Origin: Leptodontidium sp. MPI-SDFR-AT-0119
Lineage: Eukaryota > Ascomycota > Leotiomycetes > Helotiales > Leptodontidiaceae
Direction of reading: 5' to 3'
Length of the DNA stretch: 64,000 bases
NCBI GenBank assembly: GCA_020726505.1
Contig: JAHLEZ010000044.1
Coordinates: 62,001-126,000 of the forward strand
Positions 11,531-21,700 of the stretch are shown here, piece after piece; position 1 is the stretch's first letter, and every line of letters begins with the position of its first letter. The translations under genes and the position numbers were made by a program. Below the pieces are notes generated by a model. The model was not told the DNA's origin, ran no database searches, and saw only the letters and a list, made by a program, of their open reading frames with translations.

Positions 11531-12314
11531 TCGTACGATCTGAGGATTCACGAAACGCAAATACAAACAATACTCCTCCCTCTGCGGGCTCTTCGCTGAG
11601 CTCTGCACCCTCCGTACGAGACGCCACCCCTCGAACGATACAAACAACACTCCTCCCTCCTTCGGCAAGCTCTTCGCTGAGTACTCAACTTCTTCCTCTT
11701 CTCGTACGAAGCCGTCGCCCTTCGTACGACCAGCTTACGGACCCCCCCTCCCCCTTTTTTTTCTTGCCGTACGGTGTCCTCTTCCTAGAACCGTACGAGG
11801 CCTCAAAGCTCAAGATAAAACACTGCCAAGGGATCTGAGACGTCAGATTTGCGATTAGCGGCATTCTGAGTTTGAGGCAGGGAAGTGAAGAACAGCCAGC
11901 GAAGACCTCCTTCTAAGCTCTTAATTGAGTCTTCAGAAGCCACGAGGAACCCCTCCCTCCCTTTGTACGAAGCCGTCAATTCAACAGTACAACGAAAGAC
12001 CGACTTCCCTCAATACGACGGCGAATACTCTTTCCCCTCTTTACGAACGACTACCCCCCCCCCTCCTGCGACAGGATGATCATACGTACGTTACAGCTAG
12101 TAACATCTGGCGTTTGAGACGGGTGAATTAGGAAGGGAAGGAAGGTTTGAAGGAATAACTGTTTGAGGGTGTTTCAACTTCGTACGGACCTCGTACGGAC
12201 CCCTCATTTGAAGTAGTTGAATTGGCAGAAGGTTTGGAAAGGAGAATTTTGTTGTTCTTAATCTTGTACGAGCTTGACTATAGCTTTCGACGACAAGAAA
12301 GTAAGAATTGCCAG

Positions 12315-12518
12315 TGTCGGGATATATAGTCAAGCCTGAATGCCGGGGTTACGTGTACCACGTGACCTCTTAGCTAACATATAAGGGAGCTCTCCCTCGA
12401 GCTCCTTCTTAGAAAGACGTACAAAATAAAAGGCATAACAAAGCATATGAACCACGGGTTTTCGTGCTACGTGCCACCTTTTTGATACCACCCCCTTACA
12501 AACGAGTATATACCGACA
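12315..12518 (+). repeat. Right LTR of the TRIM-like element
   Basis: 204 bp, near-identical to the left copy, followed directly by the GTATT target duplication and the resumption of the host gag frame. Confidence 0.9.
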
Positions 12519-12645
12519 GTATTGGAGAGCCAGAACTTTGGAAGAGTATGTGAGAGTAGTATAAGCCGAAGACTAAGGATAAATTATGGAGAGCACTATT
12601 TACGCTAGTCGCTTTGGCTCCTTAGTGATAAGTAGGAGGATGTAA

Positions 12646-13357
12646 TGTTAAGCGGGGATAACGTAGTTATTAGCGAGTATTATACTTAAGATTTTTTTTA
12701 TAATTAAATTAAGTTCTTCTTCTTTATTAATAATGCGCGATATGAAATGAAACTTTAAATAGTATTTTTTACGTATTATTTTTAGATCGTTAGACTTAAA
12801 CGGGCATCTTTTGTTGGATAAATACCCCTCGAAGAGAAGAATACGAGAAGCGCGAATTACATCTTTCGTGTCCGGGAGAGATTCGTTTACTGTATCCCAG
12901 ATCTCTTAGGGAATATCTTCTCTCATGGCTAATAATAAAATTTTATAGAGATCGAAAAACTTTATTTAAAAAGGAAAGGATAGGACTATATGTCACGTCC
13001 GTTATGTAAAGTAGTGTATAACGAAGTAATCGTAGAATTGTTTTGTCTAAAAGAAAGAAGGCGTAACTTAGCTAGTAACTCCTTATATAGCAGCTCTGCT
13101 AATACTATATAATATATATTTTAGTAGAAGCTATATTTGCCAGTTTGATACATATTTTTAGTAGCTGATCGCAGCTGTTTCTTGCCAAGAAAGCCACGCA
13201 GCCGATTTTAGAGAAGTCAGCAAATCTTCAGGTGGGGTAATCCGTACTTAGTAAAAATCGCGTTGTTTTTGGTAGATTTGAGTTCTGATCACATGACGAC
13301 GGCCAGGGTTAGAATCATGCGACTTTGACGATTTACATAAGAGAGCCCAATATCAAG
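12646..13357. other. AT-rich RIP-like DNA, no gene seen
   Basis: Stops in all frames. The segment starting TGTAATGTTAAGCGGGG at about 12641 could be an LTR start or just the 3' flank of the dead gag; no partner copy is present. Confidence 0.35.
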
Positions 13358-13659
13358 TGTTACGACCTACGATGCGCCTCGTATTCTAACCGACATAGGC
13401 TCGTAGTATCGCTGGCTATGCGACGGCGCTAAGCCTAATAGGGAAGACTAGGTGGCGAGCCTGCGATATGTTAACATAAATGGCACTCGATTACGCTAGG
13501 CCCTATTAGGAGGGTTCTTTATATATATATACTCGAGCCCTCCCTTACGGAGAACTCTCCTTTCCTCCTTGTCTTTTCTTCTCGATTCTGAGCGTAGCCA
13601 TAGGCCCGAATACAAAGCTTGAGTCAACTCGCCGTATCAACCTTTGGCCAGCCGTAACA
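13358..13659 (+). repeat. Putative 5' LTR of the outer RIPed Gypsy relic
   Basis: About 302 bp, beginning TGTTACGACC and ending GCCGTAACA, with an internal TATATATATATA box near 13523 followed by pyrimidine-rich leader-like sequence. The ends form the inverted pair TGTTACG/CGTAACA. There is no 3' partner in the window. The start motif resembles the LTR-like starts at 8422 and 9294, so the three may be related families. Confidence 0.5.
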
Positions 13660-13689
13660 CTTTACGGCTAAGCTTTAATAATATCCCTA

Positions 13690-14095
13690 TCTTATTAATC
13701 GAGACTTTCTTAGAAGAACTAAAGAGCTTTAACCGATTCGACTTAGACTTAAAAGATAAACCCTAGCGCTTCTTTAATATATCGCTAAAGCCTATTAATA
13801 TAAAAGGTCTTACCCCCGCTTAATAAGCTAGGGTATATTAGTTAATCAAGGACTCCGTTAGCTTTACTATCGCCGCCGCTGTTACGTAGGCCCTTACTTA
13901 ATATATTATTAATAACCCCTATTAAGAGACTCGCACTTCTTCCCCTTCTTTTAATTAATTAACTTATGCTCTTACCACGGACTTTTAATTAATTATCGAC
14001 TATTACTTACTAAGGCTAGATATATTAATCTTAGTAATAAAATCTTTTAAGGTTAAGTACCCTTAACTCCCCTTTAGTAATTATAAGGGAGATAT
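13690..14095 (+). pseudogene. Dead gag of the outer Gypsy relic, left part
   Basis: A Gag-like frame with text such as FLEELKSFNRFDLDLKDKP and KSFKVKYP is broken by TAG/TAA codons at presumed Gln/Trp positions. It runs directly into the target duplication of the intact Gypsy element and resumes in phase at 26249. Confidence 0.6.
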
Positions 14096-14375
14096 TGTGG
14101 TGGGGACAGCCCCTGATTTCTTTTGTCACATGACTGCGCTGGTCCTTCGCACATATAAGGAGCCAACACTTGACTACAGAACGTCAAGAACGCAACACCA
14201 GATATATTCTATTTATTAGAACCTTTTCCCTCCCCTCCTTTGCCGATTCGTACTCTCTAGATATGTGATATCTTTAGATTTGATTGATCTGTTATTTACA
14301 GAGCCTAGAATCTCCTCCGGTGGCTCGCTACATGCTACCCTCTTGTTGTGTGGATTGGGGTTCGTCCCTCCCACA
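14096..14375 (+). repeat. 5' LTR of the intact Gypsy element
   Basis: 280 bp, ends TGTGGTGGGGAC and GTCCCTCCCACA. An ACATATAAGG box near 14151 is a plausible promoter TATA element. By eye it is identical to the 3' copy. Confidence 0.95.
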
Positions 14376-14381
14376 TATTTT

Positions 14382-14396
14382 TGGTGACCGACGCAG
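14382..14396 (+). other. Primer-binding site
   Basis: TGGTGACCGACGCAG begins seven bases after the LTR. TGG pairs with the CCA end of a tRNA. I cannot name the tRNA without an alignment. Confidence 0.6.
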
Positions 14397-15255
14397 GGAG
14401 TGAGTTACTACTGGAGGAGGAACTAGGTAAGTATAACAGTGAGGCCCCTGTGTGCTAACTCATACAGGGAGAGTCAGGAAAAACGACAATTGTCTGAACT
14501 GAGGGAGCTATTCAGTTAGTTATCTCTCAGCCCTCAAGGCAAAACGACGAACATAGAGAATGCGGACCTTTGACCTAGGGAGAACGAAGACTACTGAGGA
14601 ACCAGGGAAAGCTACAAAGTGGGAGCACCTGCAGTACTGGAAAATCTGTCTCCCTCAGGCCACTGTTCTGATTCCATCGTTCCGAGACACAGTGCCTAGC
14701 CACTTCGCACTAGTTTCCATTCTCAGCGAAGGTTCCAGTGTTTCTAGACGTAACTAGCATTCTTTGAACGCTAGGAAAAGTCGAGACTCCACAACGGAAC
14801 TGAAATTGACATATTGGAGGCTTAAGCGGAGTACTGGCGAGCCTGTATTTCGGAGTGTTCGGCGAGACATAGAACTTCCAGGCTGGTCTGAAGCCTGGGT
14901 GGCTTACGCCGAGTGTTGATCTCCTTACTTTGTTTTCCTGTTGTATTTGCTTTTGTTGTTTTTGTAATTTCCGTGTACGAGCCCCAAGCTTCAGGGCGTG
15001 TTTGTTTTGGTTTAGTGGTTATTAGCGTTCGCCAGGGGCTGACTAGGGAGCACGGCCCTGAACCTTCGCTAGGAGTTATTGACATTCATCTCGCTTCAGG
15101 GTAAGCGAGAGCCTGTATACTTTCTGTTTTAGGGGAGGGGGTTTCCTTTACATTTCTTTGGCGATCGATGCACCGCATTCTCAGTTACTTTCCTGTATTT
15201 CCAATCGACGACACTATCAACTTACCTCACTACGACCTTCCTACGACAACGCACG
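14397..15255 (+). other. Gypsy 5' leader
   Basis: About 860 nt between the primer site and the ORF1 ATG, without a long plus-strand ORF in phase with Gag. It holds several short upstream ATG ORFs. Packaging and translation-control signals would be expected here but none can be recognised by sight. Confidence 0.5.
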
Positions 15256-18200
15256 ATGTCGAACAACGGAAACATCGACTACGGCTACGGCAACCCTGGG
15301 ATGAGTGGGTTCGGCAACATTGCAATGCCCCCTGGCTCTATTTTGACAGGAGCAACTCCTCCGTTTGGACCTGGAATCACTGCTGGGCCAAGCATTGACA
15401 CCTCTACACTCTCTGAGGACACCACTTCTCAAACCTCGGAGACTTCTCAGAAGAGGAATAAGGGAAAGAAAGAAAAGCAAGGGACTAGTGGCTCTGATTC
15501 TGCCAATCTTACAGGGCCACACCAATACTCCGGCCCTACCTTTACTATGGACGACTTGAAGAACCTAAAAATCCATCTCAGTCAGCCTATGCCTATCGCC
15601 GGAACCCTGAATGCCCCTATCTTCAATGGAATCGATGTCAGCAACTACTTCCGGATTCTCGATCGATACTTTACAGCTTATATGGTCACCAGTGATCAAG
15701 TCAAGAAAGAATGGATTGCTGAGTACGCTACTCAAGCTCATGCATGGACCATTCGGAAGCTTTCAGGCTTCAAAGAGGGGAGCTATGCTAGCTTCAAGGA
15801 TACTGTAATTCAGGAGTACCAGCGCGATGATACGGAGCGCCGCCTACATACCAATGGTTACCTTGACCGACTTGAGTATGACTTCAAGACTCTTGCAGGG
15901 GACGGCGAGCCTACTCCCGAACAGTGCCGCGACTTCCTCCGGGCATTTAGAGAGGTTGCTGTCAACTGTATCAACCGTGGCAACCTCACTGACAAGCAAG
16001 CCTCTGTGAGATTCATCTTCTCTCTTCCTCAGAATCTACGAACCAAAGCTGTACGGGCTGCTTCCAAGAATGGTGGAACCCTGAACATCGATAACATGAA
16101 CCCATTTGGAAAGGTCTACTCTGCTGTAGAGGCCCACCTCAACTCCGAGAGGGAGCTAAGCGCTATTGCTGAAGAGCAAGGCATCACCGACCGAGCATGG
16201 GGCAACACTAACAGCACTAACCTGTTCGCTGAGCGCTTTGTACCTCAGCCAACGACCTATGCTATTCCGCCTCGTGGCAGTGGACCAGCACCCCGGCACC
16301 AGTCTGACTTTGCCAACTACAGGGACAACTCCGCACGGGACGAGATTTCCAGAGCACTAAAGCAACAAGACGAGGAGCTGTTTGCACCTAATTTCCTCCC
16401 TACCTTGGAGAAAGTTGCTAGGAACCCAAGCAGGGTCAACACAAGAGATTTGGACTTCATCACTGAAGGATTGGAACACATAAGGATTCTCGGAGCAGTG
16501 GTTCAAAGAGCCTCTAATGCCAACTTCACCGCTGAGGTCAACATGTTTATGTTCTTTGAAGAGGCCCAAGAGCAAGCTGCCGTCGACTACGGTGCAGCAA
16601 ATTCGAGTTCCTTGGGGTACAACAAGCGTGCCAGGGATGATCATGGTTGCCGCTGGTGCATGAATCAACACCAGCCAGGCATGAGACCCCAGGAGTATCA
16701 TGGCTACATGAACCAATGCTATGACTATAAGAAATGGATCGGTCTTGGTATCATCCATGAAGCCGACGACACCAACTACATTTGCATCGGCCCATGGCAG
16801 GAGGGAAAGAAGTCATACCCCGTCCAGTTTCCCTCGGACGGAAGGTCTAGAAGACATTACATCTTGACGCGGGTCTTAAACACCCCGTACGACCCTAACC
16901 CTGAGCGTCGAGCCAAAGCAGTTGAAGAGCTTCTTGAAGCAAGGAAAGAAGCTGCGCTTGCTAGGGAGAAGGGAGATAAGGGGACACAATCTCCGACCGT
17001 TCCTGCTATGGGTTGTATTGAGCTCATCGAAGAACCTACGGGGGACCTCAACTCGGATATCATTGGTCAATGGGACTGCACCGAATACCAATCAGTACAG
17101 ATCCAAAATTTGCTGGCGTATGGCACTGATGGTACTGATTCTGAAGCTATGGTAGCTCCGGTCGAGACCAGGCAGCGAAAGGGAGCACTTAGACAAGAGC
17201 CGTACAAGACTTCGGACAAGCTCCAAGAGAAGATCAAGTCTCAATCCACCTATGGCAAACCAAAGGCACCCCGCGATGTTGAAGAACTAGTCAAGTTCGC
17301 TGATGCTATGGACGTCGACAGCCCAGCGGAGACTAGAATAACACCGCAACAGATTCTAGCCCGCAATAAGTCCAAAGTCTCTGACCTGAGCACGAAAACG
17401 ACATCTACCACGACACCGAAAACATCTTCCAAAACATCACTTGCTAGTGGCACAACAAGAAAGAGAGCTTCGAAGTCTGAGGCACCAGTAACACCATCGG
17501 CTATCCCCAGACCTGTATCCCGTACAGCGTCATCCCGAAGTCCTCGCGTGCAAGAGGCGTTGACTCGGAATGGTTACAGGCTTGACAACATCTTGGACAA
17601 ATTGCTCGCACAGAAGGAGCTTCCCGGAAACCTCACGCTAGGAGAAATCATGGTCCTTATAGACCCGCCTAGAGTATCTCGTCTCTCCACTGGAACGATT
17701 GACCGACGTATGCAAAAGGAATCAATCGCTGATATTAGTACCTTGGAGTTCGAAGAACCAGAGTTGACAACTGGGGAAGATATTATTGTGTGTCAAAAAC
17801 CACTTCACGGCACTCCATATACTCTTCCGAACCTCTATGCCACTGATGTTTCTGTGACTGCGAACTATGGACGACGACTTGAGGAAATCAAACGGGAAGG
17901 CCTCAAGCTAAAGTATGAGCATTGGGAAGAGCGCATTACAACCCACAGCTCTATCCCAAGAAATCTACTAGCGGCAAAGTTCAGAACACAACAAAGACGC
18001 TGGCGACTTCAATTGTTCGCACAACAAGAAGCTCTCATTGACAACTCAGTACTATGGCTTGTAGTCAGCGCTATCCCGGTCTTTGGTCCGATCCTCATGG
18101 TGTTACTTGGAACTATGATGCTACTTGGCAAGTGCATCTTTGGGAACCTTCCGACGAAACGCACTCGCGCTCAAGAACCACTATATGCTGAAGTAGCCTT

Positions 18201-18768
18201 ACTAGGGACAACAGCTGACACAGGAAACTCATACTTCTCGCCAGCACCAAAGGTTGTTGTCACTATGCCTGGCCGAACCAAGGTCACCGATGTTAGAGCT
18301 ACCCTTGACACAGGAGCTGAAGTTAGTTGCATGACACTTGAAGCAGCTACTCTCTTGGAGCTCCCTATTACTGGAAGTCAGACTATGGCCCTGAAAACAA
18401 TCACCGGAGTCAAGTCCCGATTTGTTGGTTTTGCTGACAATGTTACGGTTGCCATAGGCAACTGCGTTGTCAACAACAGATTCTATATCATGGACGCCCC
18501 TGGCATGAAGGTCATTCTAGGCTTTCCATTCTTCCGCAAAGCCAGAGTATCGTTCCGCTATCCCAGAGACTATGATGGAGGCATTGTGCTGGCTCAGTTT
18601 TGGGATCAGCGATCAAGAGACGTCACTACGGTCAAAACCAACGATGCTACGGAGGATGCCAAGGACGCTGAAGCTCTTCGGGAAGAAAACGGGATAGGCA
18701 TGATCTTTTCAGAACAAACGGACTCTGAAGATGGCTACGAAGAAGAAGACTTCTCGGGAAAAGAGTAA
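15256..18768 (+). CDS. Gypsy ORF1: Gag fused to an aspartic protease
   Basis: 1170 aa from the first in-frame ATG after the leader. The N-terminal half is Gag-like. Around residues 465-488 a CxxC-x13-H-x5-C arrangement (CRWC...H...C) looks like a zinc knuckle with a stretched middle; a standard CCHC knuckle is not seen. A Ser/Thr/Lys/Pro-rich linker lies near 700-770. A strongly hydrophobic stretch of about 28 residues (from SVLWLVVSAIPVFGPILM) occupies about 931-958. A retropepsin domain follows, with the active-site ATLDTGAEVSC (Asp about 1018) and the later ILGFPFF motif. The ORF ends in an acidic tail just after a GGGAAAA slippery site, so most product should be Gag-protease, with a minority extended into ORF2. 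The length is large for a Gag-protease, and the membrane-like segment is unusual. Confidence 0.92.
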   Translation: MSNNGNIDYGYGNPGMSGFGNIAMPPGSILTGATPPFGPGITAGPSIDTSTLSEDTTSQTSETSQKRNKGKKEKQGTSGSDSANLTGPHQYSGPTFTMDDLKNLKIHLSQPMPIAGTLNAPIFNGIDVSNYFRILDRYFTAYMVTSDQVKKEWIAEYATQAHAWTIRKLSGFKEGSYASFKDTVIQEYQRDDTERRLHTNGYLDRLEYDFKTLAGDGEPTPEQCRDFLRAFREVAVNCINRGNLTDKQASVRFIFSLPQNLRTKAVRAASKNGGTLNIDNMNPFGKVYSAVEAHLNSERELSAIAEEQGITDRAWGNTNSTNLFAERFVPQPTTYAIPPRGSGPAPRHQSDFANYRDNSARDEISRALKQQDEELFAPNFLPTLEKVARNPSRVNTRDLDFITEGLEHIRILGAVVQRASNANFTAEVNMFMFFEEAQEQAAVDYGAANSSSLGYNKRARDDHGCRWCMNQHQPGMRPQEYHGYMNQCYDYKKWIGLGIIHEADDTNYICIGPWQEGKKSYPVQFPSDGRSRRHYILTRVLNTPYDPNPERRAKAVEELLEARKEAALAREKGDKGTQSPTVPAMGCIELIEEPTGDLNSDIIGQWDCTEYQSVQIQNLLAYGTDGTDSEAMVAPVETRQRKGALRQEPYKTSDKLQEKIKSQSTYGKPKAPRDVEELVKFADAMDVDSPAETRITPQQILARNKSKVSDLSTKTTSTTTPKTSSKTSLASGTTRKRASKSEAPVTPSAIPRPVSRTASSRSPRVQEALTRNGYRLDNILDKLLAQKELPGNLTLGEIMVLIDPPRVSRLSTGTIDRRMQKESIADISTLEFEEPELTTGEDIIVCQKPLHGTPYTLPNLYATDVSVTANYGRRLEEIKREGLKLKYEHWEERITTHSSIPRNLLAAKFRTQQRRWRLQLFAQQEALIDNSVLWLVVSAIPVFGPILMVLLGTMMLLGKCIFGNLPTKRTRAQEPLYAEVALLGTTADTGNSYFSPAPKVVVTMPGRTKVTDVRATLDTGAEVSCMTLEAATLLELPITGSQTMALKTITGVKSRFVGFADNVTVAIGNCVVNNRFYIMDAPGMKVILGFPFFRKARVSFRYPRDYDGGIVLAQFWDQRSRDVTTVKTNDATEDAKDAEALREENGIGMIFSEQTDSEDGYEEEDFSGKE

Positions 18769-21700
18769 CTGACTGCATATCGAGCGCTGCTGTCGGTGCC
18801 TTGGAATGCTCGATCAACCCCTCACAACATAACCCTCAACTACTAAAGCTTGGGGGCAAGCTTTATGAAGGGGGGGACGAAGCGGTGCTGAGCGATGATA
18901 ATGAAGGCGATACTATTCTCATCGAGTACTTAGAAAGAGAGTTTTGCGTCCCGAAATCAGTACTCAATGATTTTCAGCAAGAGGCAATCTCAGACACATT
19001 CCCGGAGGAGAAGTCAACTGCGGAACCATTCTTTCCTGGAGCTTTCAGAGCTGGTTCTTTGACTGAAGCCACGCCTACCTTCGAATGGACGAAGAACTAT
19101 GACGATCTCCCGATCAAGAACCCCTTTCGGAGCACTCAGAACACCACTGCTCGGATCAACACTATGTACAAATCGAAAGCCAAGAAAGTCCAGCCAGTTG
19201 ACGAAGCCGACCCTATAGGCGACCCCCCGGGAGGGAGAGATGATTGGTATGAGAGATCAAAAGACAGAGGGACTAAGCAAGAACAGTTGGGGAAATATCA
19301 AGATTTGTTACTACCACGCTTTACTAGCATACCCCGCAACTCCCGACTTACGCCGGAGAGACTAGCCAAACTTGACGTCGGGAAGCTGTTACAACCTGAA
19401 GAGAGAGCTCTCTTCGATGAAATGATGATTAACAGAGAAGGAGCCATAGCGTTCGACTGGCCCGAATGTGGTAGATTCCATGAAGATGTCTCTCCCCCAG
19501 TCGTCATCAAGACTATTGAGCACAAAGCTTGGCAAGCCCCTAACTTTCCGTTGCCACGAGCTTTGGTCCCGGAAGTCACGAAGATGGTGCAAGAGCGTCT
19601 CGATAAGGGTGTTCTTGAGCTTTCCGAAGGCCCATACCGAAATGCTTGGTTTTTGGTGAAAAAGAAGGAATCTGGAAAATACAGACTCATTAACTCAGCC
19701 ACCATGCTAAATGCCGTCACACGAAGGGATGCCAATCTTCCACCTTCAGTAGATGAGTTCTCCGAAGAATTCGCCGGTTGCCACGTCGCTAGCCTCGTTG
19801 ACCTGTACTCCGGCTATGATCAACAAACTCTCCACAAGTCCAGCCGAGACATGACTGCCTTCTATGTTCCGAACGTAGGCCTAGTCAGGAACACAACTCT
19901 CCCCCAGGGTGCTACAAACTCTGTTGCTCAGTTTGTTAGAACGATTACTCGCATACTGAAGCCACTGATTCCTAGCGTGTCTATGCCATTCTTGGATGAT
20001 GTAGGAGTTAAGGGACCATACACAGACTACAACCAAGAAGAAGCTCGTCCCGGAATCCGAAGATTTATCTTAGAGCACATTCAGAACCTCGACAAGACGC
20101 TGGAACGTTTGGAGAGAGCAGGCGCTACCATTGGACCGAAGTCTCAGTTTTGTCTAGACGGTATGGACATTGTGGGATACGCCTGCAACTCTGAGGGGAG
20201 AGAACCTTCGGCAAGACACTTGGTTAAGATCAAGAACTGGAACCCACCAGGCAACCTGACAGAAGTCAAGGCATTCCTAGGCCTTGTTGTTTACTTCCGA
20301 ATTTGGATCAAAAACTTCCGACTAATCGCTGAGCCATTGTACGCACTGTCTAGAAAAGGAGTCAAATTCTTCTGGGACCCAGAGATTCACGACAAAGCAA
20401 TGCAAACTTTAAAAGATGCGTTGTGCTCATTCCCGGTTCTATGTCGGATTGATTACAGCGAGGGTGCTGGAGAGATAGTTGTCGGTGTCGACTCAAGTGG
20501 CACAGGTTGGGGAGGTTTCCTCGGCCAAAGAGACCCTCTAACGAACAAGATACGACCTGCGAGGTACGAGAGTGGTTTTTGGAGCAAGACCGAAGCCAAG
20601 TATGATGCCACCAAGCGAGAGTGCAAAGGCATGCTTTACATTTTGAAGAAGCTCAAGATCTGGCTCGTTGGCGTGCACTTTGTTATTGAAACAGACGCCA
20701 ACACCCTAGTTGCTCAACTAAATGGAGCCGCCCACGATCATCCTAGCGCCTTGCTTACTAGATGGCTTGCTTGGATACGCCTGTTTGATTTCGAAGTTCG
20801 GCATGTCAAAGGCTCAACACACGTCGTTGCCGATCAGCTCTCTAGGAGGCCAAGGCATGCTGACGACACGCCGGAAGAGAGTGATGTGGACGAGGATTGG
20901 ATACTTTCCGAGTTGGGAGCCTATGAGATCTGCCCTGTGGAAGCATCTAACGCCGAAGAACCCACCAATTCAGAATCCGAAGAAGCAACAACGGACCCTG
21001 AACTACGCAAACGAAACGACATCTTGCTAGACATGAAAGCAAAAGTGCAACACCTAAGAGACGAAGGGGAACTCAGCTCCTCCGATGGTTCAAGCTCTGA
21101 CGGAGAAGGGCTACCTGTCTTAACCAACAAATACAGCGAAGGATACCAGCAAATTGCCCGATACCTGACGACACTCAAGACTCCCAAAGATATGACTAGA
21201 AAGCAGTTCCGTGTTTTTAAACGAGAAGCCTTGAACTACGGTGTGCACAGTCGCCGGATTTGGAGGCTCCCTGCAAAAGGTTCTGCTGTCAAGCTTGTTG
21301 TTGACACTGATAAGGAGAAGGAAATCATACTTCGGAGCTGCCACAACAATTCTGGTCACAAAGGGAGAGAAAGCACCTACCACCGCATCGCCACGCGGTA
21401 CTTTTGGAAGGGACTGTTTACTGACTGTATGGAATACGTCCGAACATGCAAGAATTGTCAACTCCGATCAGCAAAGCGTCTTGAGGAGCCTCTTTACCCT
21501 ACAGCATCAAATGGACTCATGGAAAAGTGGGCATTGGATGTTACCTACATGCCACCACACAGGGGAAAAGGCTACCTTGTTGTTGCAAGAGACGACATGA
21601 GTGGATGGGCTGAAGCTAGAGCTCTCCCTACTAGAGAGGCCAAACACATCGCTGCTTTCATCTGGGAAGATATCATTTGCCGTCATGGGTTGTTTTGGAG

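Larger units (their letters stand above)
10840..12518 (+). mobile_element. TRIM-like non-autonomous LTR element, 1679 bp
   Basis: Two 204-bp direct repeats with ends TGTCGG and CCGACA bracket 1271 bp without a plausible coding gene. Both sides carry GTATT (10835-10839 and 12519-12523) as a 5-bp target duplication. The repeats differ at only two positions and show no RIP, so insertion is recent relative to the dead gag it interrupts. The inside has three copies of a roughly 75-bp unit and a striking number of CGTACG palindromes. Neither a clear tRNA primer site nor a strong polypurine tract is visible, so mobilisation would depend on an unknown autonomous partner. Orientation is arbitrary. Confidence 0.85.
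9673..12645 (+). pseudogene. RIP-killed Gypsy gag, split by a TRIM insertion
   Basis: From an ATG at 9673 a Gag-like frame runs through many TAG, TAA and TGA codons that stand where Gln, Trp or Arg would be. One frame change occurs near 10140-10160. Recognisable stretches include KIPNLNDKLSDGISYSP, a basic-acidic YFVDDDHRKDWLLAQTEGTA and ILASQGGVTNNLILKMDL. The frame stops at 10839 where the TRIM begins. If the TRIM and one GTATT are removed, it resumes in phase (KYWRARTLEEYVRVV, then MESTIYASRFGSLVIS) to about 12645. No protease or reverse transcriptase follows, so the host element is truncated. The C-to-T stop pattern on one strand is typical of RIP. Confidence 0.75.

Noticed and set aside
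11295..11627. 110-codon ORF in the TRIM as a real gene
   Set aside because: It is generated by the three 75-bp units; ORFs appear on both strands at the same place with unrelated text.
16357..16758. 133-codon antisense ORF within Gypsy ORF1
   Set aside because: Shadow of a long intact ORF; no domain text.
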